Origin: Parietichytrium sp. I65-24A
Taxonomy: Eukaryota; Sar; Bigyra; Thraustochytrida; Thraustochytriidae
NCBI GenBank assembly: GCA_012862575.1
Contig: BLSF01000003.1
Location: 1,176,522-1,240,521, forward strand
Length of the DNA stretch: 64,000 nucleotides
Direction: 5' to 3'
The translations under genes were made by a program, and so were the position numbers. The notes beneath the pieces were generated by a model that did no database searches, was not told the DNA's origin, and saw only the letters and a program-made list of their open reading frames with translations. Position 1 is the first letter of the stretch. Each line of letters starts with the position of its first letter. Positions 48,427-57,611 of the stretch are shown here, one piece after another.

Positions 48427-49101
48427 TCAGGCGGGATCGAGATTCACGCCGTGGGCCCGAAGTTCGCGCTCAACTTGCTCGAAATCTCCAGTGCATTGAA
48501 TGGCGCGCATACCGATGGCCCTCGCCGCCTCGACATTAGCGATGCCGTCGTCAATAAAGACACACTCGCTCGCCTGGAGACTGAACGTTTCCAATAGGCA
48601 TCGGTAGATCTCGGGCTCCGGCTTGCACGCGTGGACATGCGCTGAGACGATGTGACCGTCGAACAGCTCGAAGAACGCATTCTCCTTGCGCACATTGTCG
48701 AACAGCTCTTCGTGGTAATTGCTCAGCACGAGGCATCTATACCTGGGCTTGGCCCTCCGCAGCAAATCAACGCCGCCCTGAATGGGAGTAAGCATGGTTG
48801 AAATCTTTTCGAAGAATTCATCAACCTGAGCTTTGTCATGACCTTTGTTATACAGCATCTCCAGAGCTGCTGCTCGGTCCACAGTGCCCCTGTCCAGCAT
48901 TCCCCACGGGCCAGCCTTATCCTTGGTCATTTGCACGAGCCACACTGGTCGGTCGTCTGCGGCGACTTGCGCAAACATTTCCTGCACGAAGCTTTGCGGA
49001 TCCCAGCGGATGAGCACGCCGCCCAGGTCAAACACGATTGTCGTGACAGGGTTCTCGCCGCCGGCCCCAATCTCGACGCCGTCCCGCTTCACGTCGCTCA
49101 T
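48427..49101 (-). CDS. HAD-superfamily hydrolase (YihX / epoxide-hydrolase N-domain type)
   Basis: Seen: 224 residues from ATG 49101 (a GTG three codons earlier is not used). HAD motifs: I, F-D25-L-G-G-V-L-I; II, VLSNYHEEL; III, lysine in CKPEPEIY; IV, FIDDGIANVEAARAIG. The first motif has Gly-Gly where many HADs have a second Asp, as in YihX-like sugar phosphatases (DLGNV) and the epoxide-hydrolase N-domain. Known: such enzymes remove phosphate from small metabolites such as glucose-1-phosphate. Inferred: a soluble cytosolic phosphatase; the substrate is not determinable. No cap insertion beyond a helical C1 cap at about 40-110. Divergent from the lectin gene. Confidence 0.88.
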   Translation of the reverse strand: MSDVKRDGVEIGAGGENPVTTIVFDLGGVLIRWDPQSFVQEMFAQVAADDRPVWLVQMTKDKAGPWGMLDRGTVDRAAALEMLYNKGHDKAQVDEFFEKISTMLTPIQGGVDLLRRAKPRYRCLVLSNYHEELFDNVRKENAFFELFDGHIVSAHVHACKPEPEIYRCLLETFSLQASECVFIDDGIANVEAARAIGMRAIQCTGDFEQVERELRAHGVNLDPA

Positions 49102-50232
49102 TGCGAGCACTCAGTGAGCTGCGCTACACACTCTCGTTGCCCACTCTGCACGATCGATAACCCACTGCATAAAGGTCTTTTGGTTGACAGTAGAATCTGG
49201 TCTACACACTGCTCTTCACGCCTGTGCGCCCCCTTGTGCATACGTACGCCAAGTAAGCGCGTTGCACTCTAACAATCAGTTATGCTCGTGCCAACCCGAC
49301 AGCGACTTTGGAGTTGGAAAACCTCTCGTTAAGCGAGAGAATGACGGAGTGAGCCATGACAGGCGACTACGCTGCAGTGAAAGGAGCGGCAAGATGCTGC
49401 AGTCGCAGCATTGCCGGGGCCCTTCTGCATGTCTTGGTTCCAGTTTGTCAAGGCTGCGTGGAAGTCTTTGGCGGTTGAAGCGCAAGGAGACTTGAAGCCC
49501 AATCTTTCGCGAGTAGCAAGGGATTTGGATGGAGCAGGGAACCAATGGTAATGCCTCTTCGCAGCAATTCATTTCTCGAGAGCCTACCTAGTAGACGGAG
49601 TTCCAGCAATTCACAACTTCGTGGATGTCTGAAAGAGAAGTTTCTCTCTGGTTCGGGCCCAGAGGAATCTGGCTCTCGCGAGAGGTATTGTAATGTATCC
49701 CAAACTCTCCGTTTGAACGAACCATCTTCGTCGCCGCAGGAAGGCTCTCAGCTCCACGAGACAATGCTCTAAATGCTATATTCTTTGACGGGGTTGGAAA
49801 AATTGGGATCCTTAGGTTAAAACAATCATCAGACGGGGCGATGCAGCAACATAATAACGATGCTTCAAAAAGGAAAATTTAATGAGTCCAAGTCTTTTTC
49901 TCTTAGGCGAAGGTCTCTGTTCGACGAGAAAAACAGTTCCGATTTACTATTTCGAATGTATTACACTGAAAACATTCGCCCCGCTTCCTTTCCGCACACC
50001 GCGCGATGAAGCATGGCAATCCTTTTCATCCCACAAGCTCTATGAGCAAACATGGATTCTTTTGTTCCTTCACCGGACCGTCTCTGACTACTACCTTTTA
50101 TTCCTAGCTACCCTCTAGTGTCGCCAGGCACGGCGACGGGCGGATCCATACACCAGACTCAGTGCGCGCGGAACCGTCCGACGAGTGCGAGAGAGCGCGA
50201 GTGACCCACCCACGTGGCCGACAGTGCGCGCG
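49102..50232. other. Divergent intergenic region
   Basis: About 1.1 kb between the HAD gene (-) and the lectin gene (+). A 75-codon plus frame (49545-49772) is open but featureless. No repeat. Confidence 0.5.
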
Positions 50233-53031
50233 ATGGGGAGTAAGGGGTTCCTCCGGCCGCGGCGCGTCGGGTTCTTGGCACTGCTCCTCGTTCGGGTTCT
50301 TGGGTTCCCGGGGCCGGGGAGCGCCGCGGCTGATCAACAAGATCAACAAGTTCAACAAGATGAACAACATGTGACGGTTCAGGATCCTGGGCACGGGCAC
50401 TTTCCCAAACATGTACTCGCAAGTTGGGACTTCGAAAATGACGGGGACTTGGAGGGCTGGGGCCGCGCGAGCGATCTGGAAACAGGGGTGCTGCTGCGTG
50501 CTGAGGGCGGCGAGCTGCGCGGGCGAGTGGTGCCTTCCGCGGCGCATCTTCCGTACATTGATTCTCCACTCATGCGCGTGGAAATGGAAGGGTTGGCGGT
50601 GCTGGGCATGCGAATGAGACTGGGCGGCGAGCGATCATGGACGCCAGCGGCCAGCTTGAGGCTGCTAGATGCGACTGGTGAGGACTATCAGGCGGCCCCA
50701 GACACGCCGTTCGGCGGATCCGGCGCGAGGACTGTGCGAGTTAGCTTCTCCAATGCGGTGCGAGCTGACGGCGGGTTTCATGTGGTCTTTGCGGCGGTGT
50801 ACAAGGTTTTAGCCGGCACGGTGATGCAGCTACGCGTGATGCCGCTGGGTGCCAACGGAGACGATAACGTCAACGATGTAGGCGACGCTGCTCGTGTGGC
50901 ATTCGAGATAGATTGGATCCGGCTCGTGCAAATGCCTGCGATCGACAAGTTGGAAGGTTGCGTGAACAAGTACTTTGCGTCGCGAATGCCGCTGCCGCTG
51001 TCTGAGAATCTTGAGCGCAGGGAAGAGGACGGCGAGTTTGTGGAACGCGGAGGTAGTTCGCAGGGCTTGAATGAGTGGCAGGTTGAAGCGACGTGGCAGA
51101 ACGAAGACAAACACGTCTACCATATCACGACATTGCAGAAAGAGAGCGAACTGCACTACGGGACTACATTTAACTGCCCCCGCGAGGGCGGGCGGAAAAT
51201 TCGAATCTACGGCCGAAACTTTGGAGATTATAGCAGCAACCAAGACAACGTGGTATGGGACACGGTACTGGTAGATGGTCAACCGTGCTTGGATATTAAG
51301 CCGCTTATTGAGGGACGGCTTCTGGAGTGCACCCTCCCGGCAATGAAGACCAGTTCCGCGGTGGACCGGCTGATAGTGAAGGTTACTCGACCCGACTACC
51401 GACAACTTGCAGACGAGCGCGCGTTCCTCTCGTACGCCATTCCCCCTCCGCAGGTAACCGAGCCTTTAGTCTCCAACATCGGCAGTACGGCCATTGACTT
51501 GAGCTGGGAAGCCCCCGAGAACCCGTGGGACGCCGTCACAGTCACTGGGTACAAGGTTCGAGTCTACAAGCAGGTCTACGACCCGTACTTTCGAAAGTCT
51601 GCGAGTACCGAGGAAGCTGTGAACCTGACCAATGTCGTGGCTACGATCGTTGTTGGCAATGTCACCAGCACCACAGTCACCGCTCTTGAGCCGAATAGCA
51701 GGTACTCTTTCTCGGTATCCGCCCTCGTGGAGGATACGAGCGACGGCAACTGGGCCACTTTTGATCTCTACGGACGACGTCCGGCTGTCACAGGCGTTCT
51801 CGAGGGCGTGGAGTCTCCGCTCTCGCTCACCACGCACACGATTGATTTTGATATCGACTTTGCGTTTTTCAATGCCAACTCCACACTCAATCACGGCGCA
51901 GTCGACAATCGTACGAGTATTGGCCCGTCCCAGAACCAGCACGGGGAGGGTCATTACGGGCTATTTTTAGTTGGGGATGCTCATATTGAAAACTGCAACT
52001 CCTCCTCTATTTGTTGTGACTCGGAGGACTGCTCTTTGGTATGTACAAACGTGCAGAGCGTGGACCCAGATTACGATAACTTGTATGCAGATCGGTCTGT
52101 CTCCTCCAATAATCCTAGTTCGAGCGAATCTATCTACATTGGCGAGCTTCCAGAGAGCTGGACATTTCAAGGCGCGCGCCTGAGCCCTCCGCTACCGAGA
52201 TGCGGCTCTGCTCTTCGCCTAACTTCTTCCAGCGCGCGTCTGAGTGGATCCGCTTGGTACGCGCGCAAAATGAATGTCAACGAAGGCTTTGAGACCGAGT
52301 TTACATTTCGGCTTGCCAATCCCTCACTAGTTTGCAGAGTCATGGATGACGTAGCTACGCATTGCAGGTCAAGAGGCGCGGATGGCCTTGCCTTTGTCGT
52401 TCAAAATGAGAACGCGTTCGCCCTTGGCACAGAGGGTATGCAGTTGGGTTATGGAGGAATAACGAATGCTATTGCTGTCGAATTCGACACGTTTTTCAAC
52501 ATGGAGCAGCGGGATAGATACGAGAATCATGTGGGTATATTTGCCAGAAGGAGCCAACTGCCACTAAACAGCAGCCACGTCTTCGAAATCGCGGGTAGCT
52601 CCGCCCCTGTGGACCTTACTCGGGGCGATATTAAGGTTAAAATTGTGTACTTGCCGAAAATCGACGAATCGGACGTCTTTTCTGAGGCCTTTACGACAAG
52701 CGCGTTCTCTTCCTACTTCACCACAGGTCATCCAGAAGGGAGCGAGGAGGAAGCTAAGCGAGTTGAATTTGCCTTTGATCCTAGTGGGGAGGAGCAACTT
52801 TCCGAAACATACGGAGCACGTAGTTGGGGCTCCGGCGCTGGCATCATCAAAGTATTCGTCCAAGACTTGGAGAACCCTCTATTCACTACGCTGCTGAATG
52901 TAGGCGCCACTTTGCAGCTTGAGAGTGGGCGGGCCTGGGTCGGTTTTACTGCTGCAACTGGATCCTCATTCTGGCAAACACACGATATCGTGGATTGGAA
53001 GTTTAGGGCTCTTCGACAGCCATTGGATTGA
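50233..53031 (+). CDS. Secreted TIG / FN3 / L-type lectin protein
   Basis: Seen: 932 residues from ATG 50233 (upstream frame begins at GTG). Residues 1-33 form a signal peptide: basic start, VGFLALLLVRVLGF core, and small residues SAAA. A beta-rich N-domain (about 60-260, SWDFENDGDLEGW) looks like a jelly-roll carbohydrate-binding fold. An IPT/TIG-like unit (about 295-402, IRIYGRNFG...ECTLPAM) precedes an FN3 unit (about 406-520, LSWEAPENPWDAVTVTGYKVRVY). The C-terminal 280 residues resemble a legume/bacterial-type L-lectin (GADGLAFVVQNE, AIAVEFDTFFN, HVGIFA, WVGFTAATG). There are clustered Cys near 590-620 and many N-x-S/T sites. No membrane anchor is seen. Inferred: a secreted adhesion or cell-surface recognition protein. 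Confidence 0.82.
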   Translation: MGSKGFLRPRRVGFLALLLVRVLGFPGPGSAAADQQDQQVQQDEQHVTVQDPGHGHFPKHVLASWDFENDGDLEGWGRASDLETGVLLRAEGGELRGRVVPSAAHLPYIDSPLMRVEMEGLAVLGMRMRLGGERSWTPAASLRLLDATGEDYQAAPDTPFGGSGARTVRVSFSNAVRADGGFHVVFAAVYKVLAGTVMQLRVMPLGANGDDNVNDVGDAARVAFEIDWIRLVQMPAIDKLEGCVNKYFASRMPLPLSENLERREEDGEFVERGGSSQGLNEWQVEATWQNEDKHVYHITTLQKESELHYGTTFNCPREGGRKIRIYGRNFGDYSSNQDNVVWDTVLVDGQPCLDIKPLIEGRLLECTLPAMKTSSAVDRLIVKVTRPDYRQLADERAFLSYAIPPPQVTEPLVSNIGSTAIDLSWEAPENPWDAVTVTGYKVRVYKQVYDPYFRKSASTEEAVNLTNVVATIVVGNVTSTTVTALEPNSRYSFSVSALVEDTSDGNWATFDLYGRRPAVTGVLEGVESPLSLTTHTIDFDIDFAFFNANSTLNHGAVDNRTSIGPSQNQHGEGHYGLFLVGDAHIENCNSSSICCDSEDCSLVCTNVQSVDPDYDNLYADRSVSSNNPSSSESIYIGELPESWTFQGARLSPPLPRCGSALRLTSSSARLSGSAWYARKMNVNEGFETEFTFRLANPSLVCRVMDDVATHCRSRGADGLAFVVQNENAFALGTEGMQLGYGGITNAIAVEFDTFFNMEQRDRYENHVGIFARRSQLPLNSSHVFEIAGSSAPVDLTRGDIKVKIVYLPKIDESDVFSEAFTTSAFSSYFTTGHPEGSEEEAKRVEFAFDPSGEEQLSETYGARSWGSGAGIIKVFVQDLENPLFTTLLNVGATLQLESGRAWVGFTAATGSSFWQTHDIVDWKFRALRQPLD

Positions 53032-55052
53032 CCGCGAGTCTGCGGTGAGTCATCCTTCACTAAGAGAGGTTTCTGGAGTTGCTCTAGGGTATCTCCCCCC
53101 TCATTGCGAGTCCTTACTCCTTCTAACAGTCCTTGCTCCTTCAGGTACTTCACTCGCTTGCACTCGTCAGAAATCTCGAACTTAGAATGACGCAATACTC
53201 TTGCAACGAGCCGCTGCGTCGAGGAGAGAGTTATTATTATTAGTTTTTTGATCGTCAAATAATCTTCAAAGCGCTTTTCTACATTTCTCACCAACTGGAG
53301 AATTACATTTAGAAAATATTAATAATAATCAAACAAGTTCCTTGTTCCCTCATCGTGGTCACGAAAGTCTCGCCAAACTGTATTTTGACTAAAACCAAGA
53401 GGAAAGAAAGATTGCACATTTCGGCGTGGACTCTTTACGGGAGAGAACAGGGAGAACCGCGCTTTAGGATGCGCGAAAAAAAATCATCTTGAAAGCACAG
53501 AGAGCCACTTGAAACGACCGATAGAGCCGCCAGCTTTTCCAGAATGAAGTGGCACCTCATGTCGCCACATCAAGCAATCGTTGGCGGTCCATGTAACAAC
53601 GCATCACATGTGCATACACTTGAGCCTCTTCAGGAAAGCAAACTCTTGTTTCGAGACACTCAAGCGAAATAAAAGGCTATGTGTGATGTGTGATGCAAAC
53701 AAGGTTGAAGATCCGTTCCCGGCAGCCATTTTTCAAAAAATAATTTGATTGCTCATTGGTCCACTATCAATTCCCTCTGACCAAATCTTAAGGCTTGGGT
53801 TAGTGAGTGAACGTGTAGAATTTGTTCGAAACATTGAGCCAAGATGGTGACACTGCTATGTTTTAGCATAAGCAATCTTACCTGAGATCCGTTCGAGAGT
53901 TGCCAACCTTTGAACTTTTGTTGAACTTTGAACGTTGAAATTGAATTGGGGTTGAGAAAAATAGTTCAACAACAGAAAAACAGACCAAGTGATCGTAATG
54001 AAAGCACTATTGCTCAAGATGAGAGCAGCGAAACTCATCGGAACTTGGAATATGGATCAAATAATCTCCAAAAGTTAGACGAGCGCTGCAAGGAAAAACC
54101 TTATCGCTTGCTCCTCAGTCGCTGCGAACGTGGATGTCTCCGATTCGTTGAAAGGTGAATAAGCCGAGCTAGCGACTTTGTAGCTCAACAACGCGTGCAT
54201 CCTGCTAGCTCCAGCTTCGCCAATTGCGGAATCTTCTATGAAGAGCGCTAGTCGATCGGAAAACCAACGCTCCGGCCCAAATCCGGCCATGACGAGGTTT
54301 GTCGGAAGGGGAAATCTATGCTTTGAAGGACTCCACCTAGCGTGAAGTATCGACCAGGTGCTGGCACATGCCATGTTTGACTGTATTGTTGGTTTTTCGG
54401 TTGCTGCGATTAGCTCAATTAAACAGACGGGTACGTTCGAGTAGAGCGGCCCTTATGGGCAGGTTCGTTGCGGAGTGTGGTCCACGCATGTCGTTATATT
54501 CACTTTCTGTGGGGGGAAAGAAGGAGTGAATCCCCTTCGCCACTTGCGTTGAGGAGAACGCGCTGCTGTTTTTACAACGTGGCCAAACCGATATGCTGTG
54601 CTCATCATGTCCTGAATAGGTCTTACGAAGGAGGCCCCGTGGACAAAGTTTCGATACTGTTCGTTCACTGTTTTGTCCACATCTGCAGACATCTCAACAC
54701 CAACATCAGAGTCGCTAAGAGATCAAGATTCACAGGTGTACACAAACACTCGTAAAAGTTGTTACTGCCTTTTCGAAGAGCCGTCAGGGCACATTGATAT
54801 TCGGAGGTCAGTGGACCAAGCGAGAGGCTTTTCTGCACACGAGTTCAAACAGACTCGATCGTGGCCACTGCGCAAGACTGGCGGTACTTGTGTGCGTCTG
54901 GTGTATCGTTCAGGAGACGCGCTCATCTGTGCACGGGCGGCGGTGCATCGTCGAACCGCGAGCGGGAATTGACTGCAGGCGAGGCCAGGGTGTCACAACT
55001 CGCTCCGGGGAGAATTGGAATACTCCAACTAGCTCAGCAAACTCGCGACACG
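53032..55052. other. Intergenic region, no supported gene
   Basis: About 2 kb between the lectin and SNF1-like kinase genes, both plus strand. Contains scattered ATT-rich patches (about 53226-53330). No ATG frame has domain-like features. The 5' extension of the kinase frame to ATG 54861 lies here. Confidence 0.55.
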
Positions 55053-57109
55053 ATGACTACACAGGTCCCCAAGTCAGTCGCAATCCCACGTCCTCCGGTT
55101 CAGGCAAAGAGAGGGGACAAGGCAAAGAACTCCGTCTTGTTTGAAAACCGGGTCAAAGCCGAAAAGCGAGCGCCAGAAACATCGGCACCTGTTCCAGCGC
55201 CAACAGCTAACCGCGGTCCAGCAGAGAAACGTTCAGCTGCCTCCCAAGAGAGCGATCAAGCGCCATTGCCTGCTCCGCTGCATGCCATCTTCAAGGGCCG
55301 CAAGTCAAAGAAGGACAAAAAGAAGGGAAAAACTATTGGACATTATCTTATCGGAGATACCCTTGGCCAGGGCACTTTTGGACTTGTCCAAGCGGGAACT
55401 CATACTCTGACCGGAGAGCGTGTCGCAATAAAAATATTGGAAAAGAGCAAGATCGTCAGTGAAGCAGATCTCACCAGAGTCACTCGCGAGATCAAGATTT
55501 TGAAGAAGAGCAGGCACGCGAATTGTATCCGGCTTTTTGAAGTTATTGACACGCCATCCCAGATCTTTCTAATGATGGAATATCTCAACGGTGGTGAACT
55601 GTTTGACTTGATTGTGAGCAGGGGGCGGTTGCCGGTAAGTCGATTGTTGTGTATACTAGTTGCCTTTGTTTAGTTCGCGGATGTTGATGGACTGACTTTT
55701 GTATTTTCACGTATCAGGAACCAGAGGCAGCTCAGATATACCAGCAGATTCTAAACGGCGTGGATTATCTTCATCAGTCAAATATCATTCACAGGGACCT
55801 CAAGCCAGAGAACCTCTTGCTGCAGCAAGAAGGCAACGGTTATTGCGTCAAGATCGTCGATTTTGGACTTTCCAACACAAACGATGGCAATGTGTTCCTA
55901 AAGACTGCTTGTGGCAGCCCATGCTACGCGAGCCCCGAGATGATTCGTGGGCTCAAGTATGACGGTACCAAGTCTGACATTTGGAGCCTTGGCGTTGTTC
56001 TTTTTGCGATTGTGGCTGGATTCTTGCCATTCGAGCACGAGGACACCGGTATGCTGTACAAGCTAATTCTCAGTGCCAATTACAAGGCTCCATCTTTTCT
56101 TTCCACAGCTGTGCGAGATCTGCTCACTAAAATTCTCAATACTGATCCCACTGCAAGAATTTCCATCGAAGGTATCCGCAACCACGCGTGGATGAGGCGA
56201 TACAGTGGACTCGTCCATGGTGACAATCAGTCCACCCGCTCGCTCGTTGAGCAGGGTACTTCAAAACCTCACGCTAACGATGACCAGGTCAATCTCATGT
56301 CTTCCGAGCCGGATGACTATGTTTTGGAGCAAGTCATCCAGGCAACTAGCCTCGATCGCGAGCATATCGTCAAGTCTATCAAGGAGAATCTCCACAACTC
56401 TGCTACGACATCCTATTATTTGCTTGCACAGAAAATCAATCGCGACCCGAAGGCAGCAGAGTTGCGTAAAGATGCGATGGCCAAGAAGCTGCTGAACGCA
56501 GAGAGGCGAGCAGAGCAAGGGCCGAATGTCAGCGAAGAGATCAAGAAGGAAAACTCTTGGATAAGTATTCCACCTCAGCTTGACACAGCGACAATTGATC
56601 GCGAAAGCAAAGCTCAGCCTAGCCCAAAGACCAAATCTCCAGTGGCCCATTGGGGTGGCTCAGAGATTCCGCAGCCGGAGCAGCCCGCTTTGTTGCGGGG
56701 AGCCACGGACGAAATTCCTGCCACCAACTCCACCGGAAACGAAGAGTCGGAGCGACCCGACGAAGCCAGCACAGACTCTTCATCAAACTCAGTCGCATCA
56801 AGCTATATTGAGGAAGTGCCTGCAAGCGCCGCCCTCAAATTGGACTCCACAAAATCTGACAGGATGGCAATCGTGGAGTCTGCAGGCTCATTTGGCAAGA
56901 CTGACCAAGCAAGGCCGCCGGCGCAAGCCACAAAGATCAGACCTTCAAGCCGCACAAAAGTACACGTCCGCGGTATGGAGAATCCAGATGCAGTGAAGCC
57001 CCAGCCTCCTCGTCATGGGCTCTTGTCGATCCCGGGGCGAGTGAGAACTGTGATAGTTTCTCGCCGCAAGTCTCTCACAAACGGAACAAGGCTTGCGCCG
57101 ATCAGCTGA
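55053..57109 (+). CDS. SNF1/AMPK-type Ser/Thr kinase with UBA-like domain, two exons
   Basis: Seen: exon 1 55053-55634 and exon 2 55718-57109, an 83 bp GTAAGT...ATCAG intron, giving 657 residues. The intron lies between ...GRLP and EPEAAQ inside the kinase domain. Kinase core: LGQGTFGLV near 103, AIKILEKSK, catalytic HRDLKPEN near 219, DFG near 241, and a T-loop LKTACGSPCYASPE with its Thr near 257. A UBA-like helical domain follows at about 391-432 (VLEQVIQATSLDREHIVKSI). The last 200 residues are Ser/Pro-rich. Known: SNF1/AMPK and relatives are energy-sensing kinases whose T-loop Thr is phosphorylated by upstream kinases. ATG 54861 would add 64 residues and is an alternative start. No clear KA1 domain, so a related family member (SnRK, MARK, BRSK) is possible. 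Confidence 0.88.
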
Positions 57110-57209
57110 TCAGTTGCCTGACGTTTTATTCTCTTGCTCGCCGTGCTGGCTAAGTCGGCATCTACAAACTTTTATATTGAACATTTTTGAAAATTTACCG
57201 AAAGAATTT

Positions 57210-57437
57210 TTATTGTTTCCTACCTAGTCGAATGTATTCTTGCCTGCGCGGATCGAAAGTTAAGAATGCCAAGAGTGGCGGGTTCCATTTCTTTGGCGAT
57301 TTGATAAAACATCCAATGTCTCCGGGCGCGCGGCGGAGTTCGTCGCAGTACTCCAGTTGCATTGACGGGCGCTGGGTGTTCGAGACGACGCTAAGGACGG
57401 AGTCAAGCAAGCCTTCTGCTCCTGAAGAGTTGTTCAT
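57210..57437 (-). CDS. Candidate 75-residue protein, unknown
   Basis: Seen: minus-strand ATG 57437 to TAA at 57210 gives 75 residues with coding-like third positions. It begins MNNSSGAEGLLDSVLSVVSN, then LEYCDELRRAPGDIGCF, and ends FLTFDPRRQEYIRLGRKQ. The frame is open back to ATG 57587, which would add 50 residues of poorer composition. It lies between the stop codons of the SNF1-like kinase and SMG7 genes, 175 bp downstream of the latter on the same strand. Inferred: a separate small gene, or a last exon of something unseen. No family recognised. Confidence 0.35.
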   Translation of the reverse strand: MNNSSGAEGLLDSVLSVVSNTQRPSMQLEYCDELRRAPGDIGCFIKSPKKWNPPLLAFLTFDPRRQEYIRLGRKQ

Positions 57438-57611
57438 ACCGGCGGACTGGGGACAAGCCCGGTGTCTCAGACTTTGCGCCTTCCCTTGCAAGTGCACATC
57501 AGCTGCCTCTTTCGCAAAAAAATCAAAAAGTATTCCGCGGCATCCGTGTTGCGTACTCTCGATACCAGATTTACCCCACACCAACATAAAAGGAGGTGCG
57601 CGCAGCGCACT

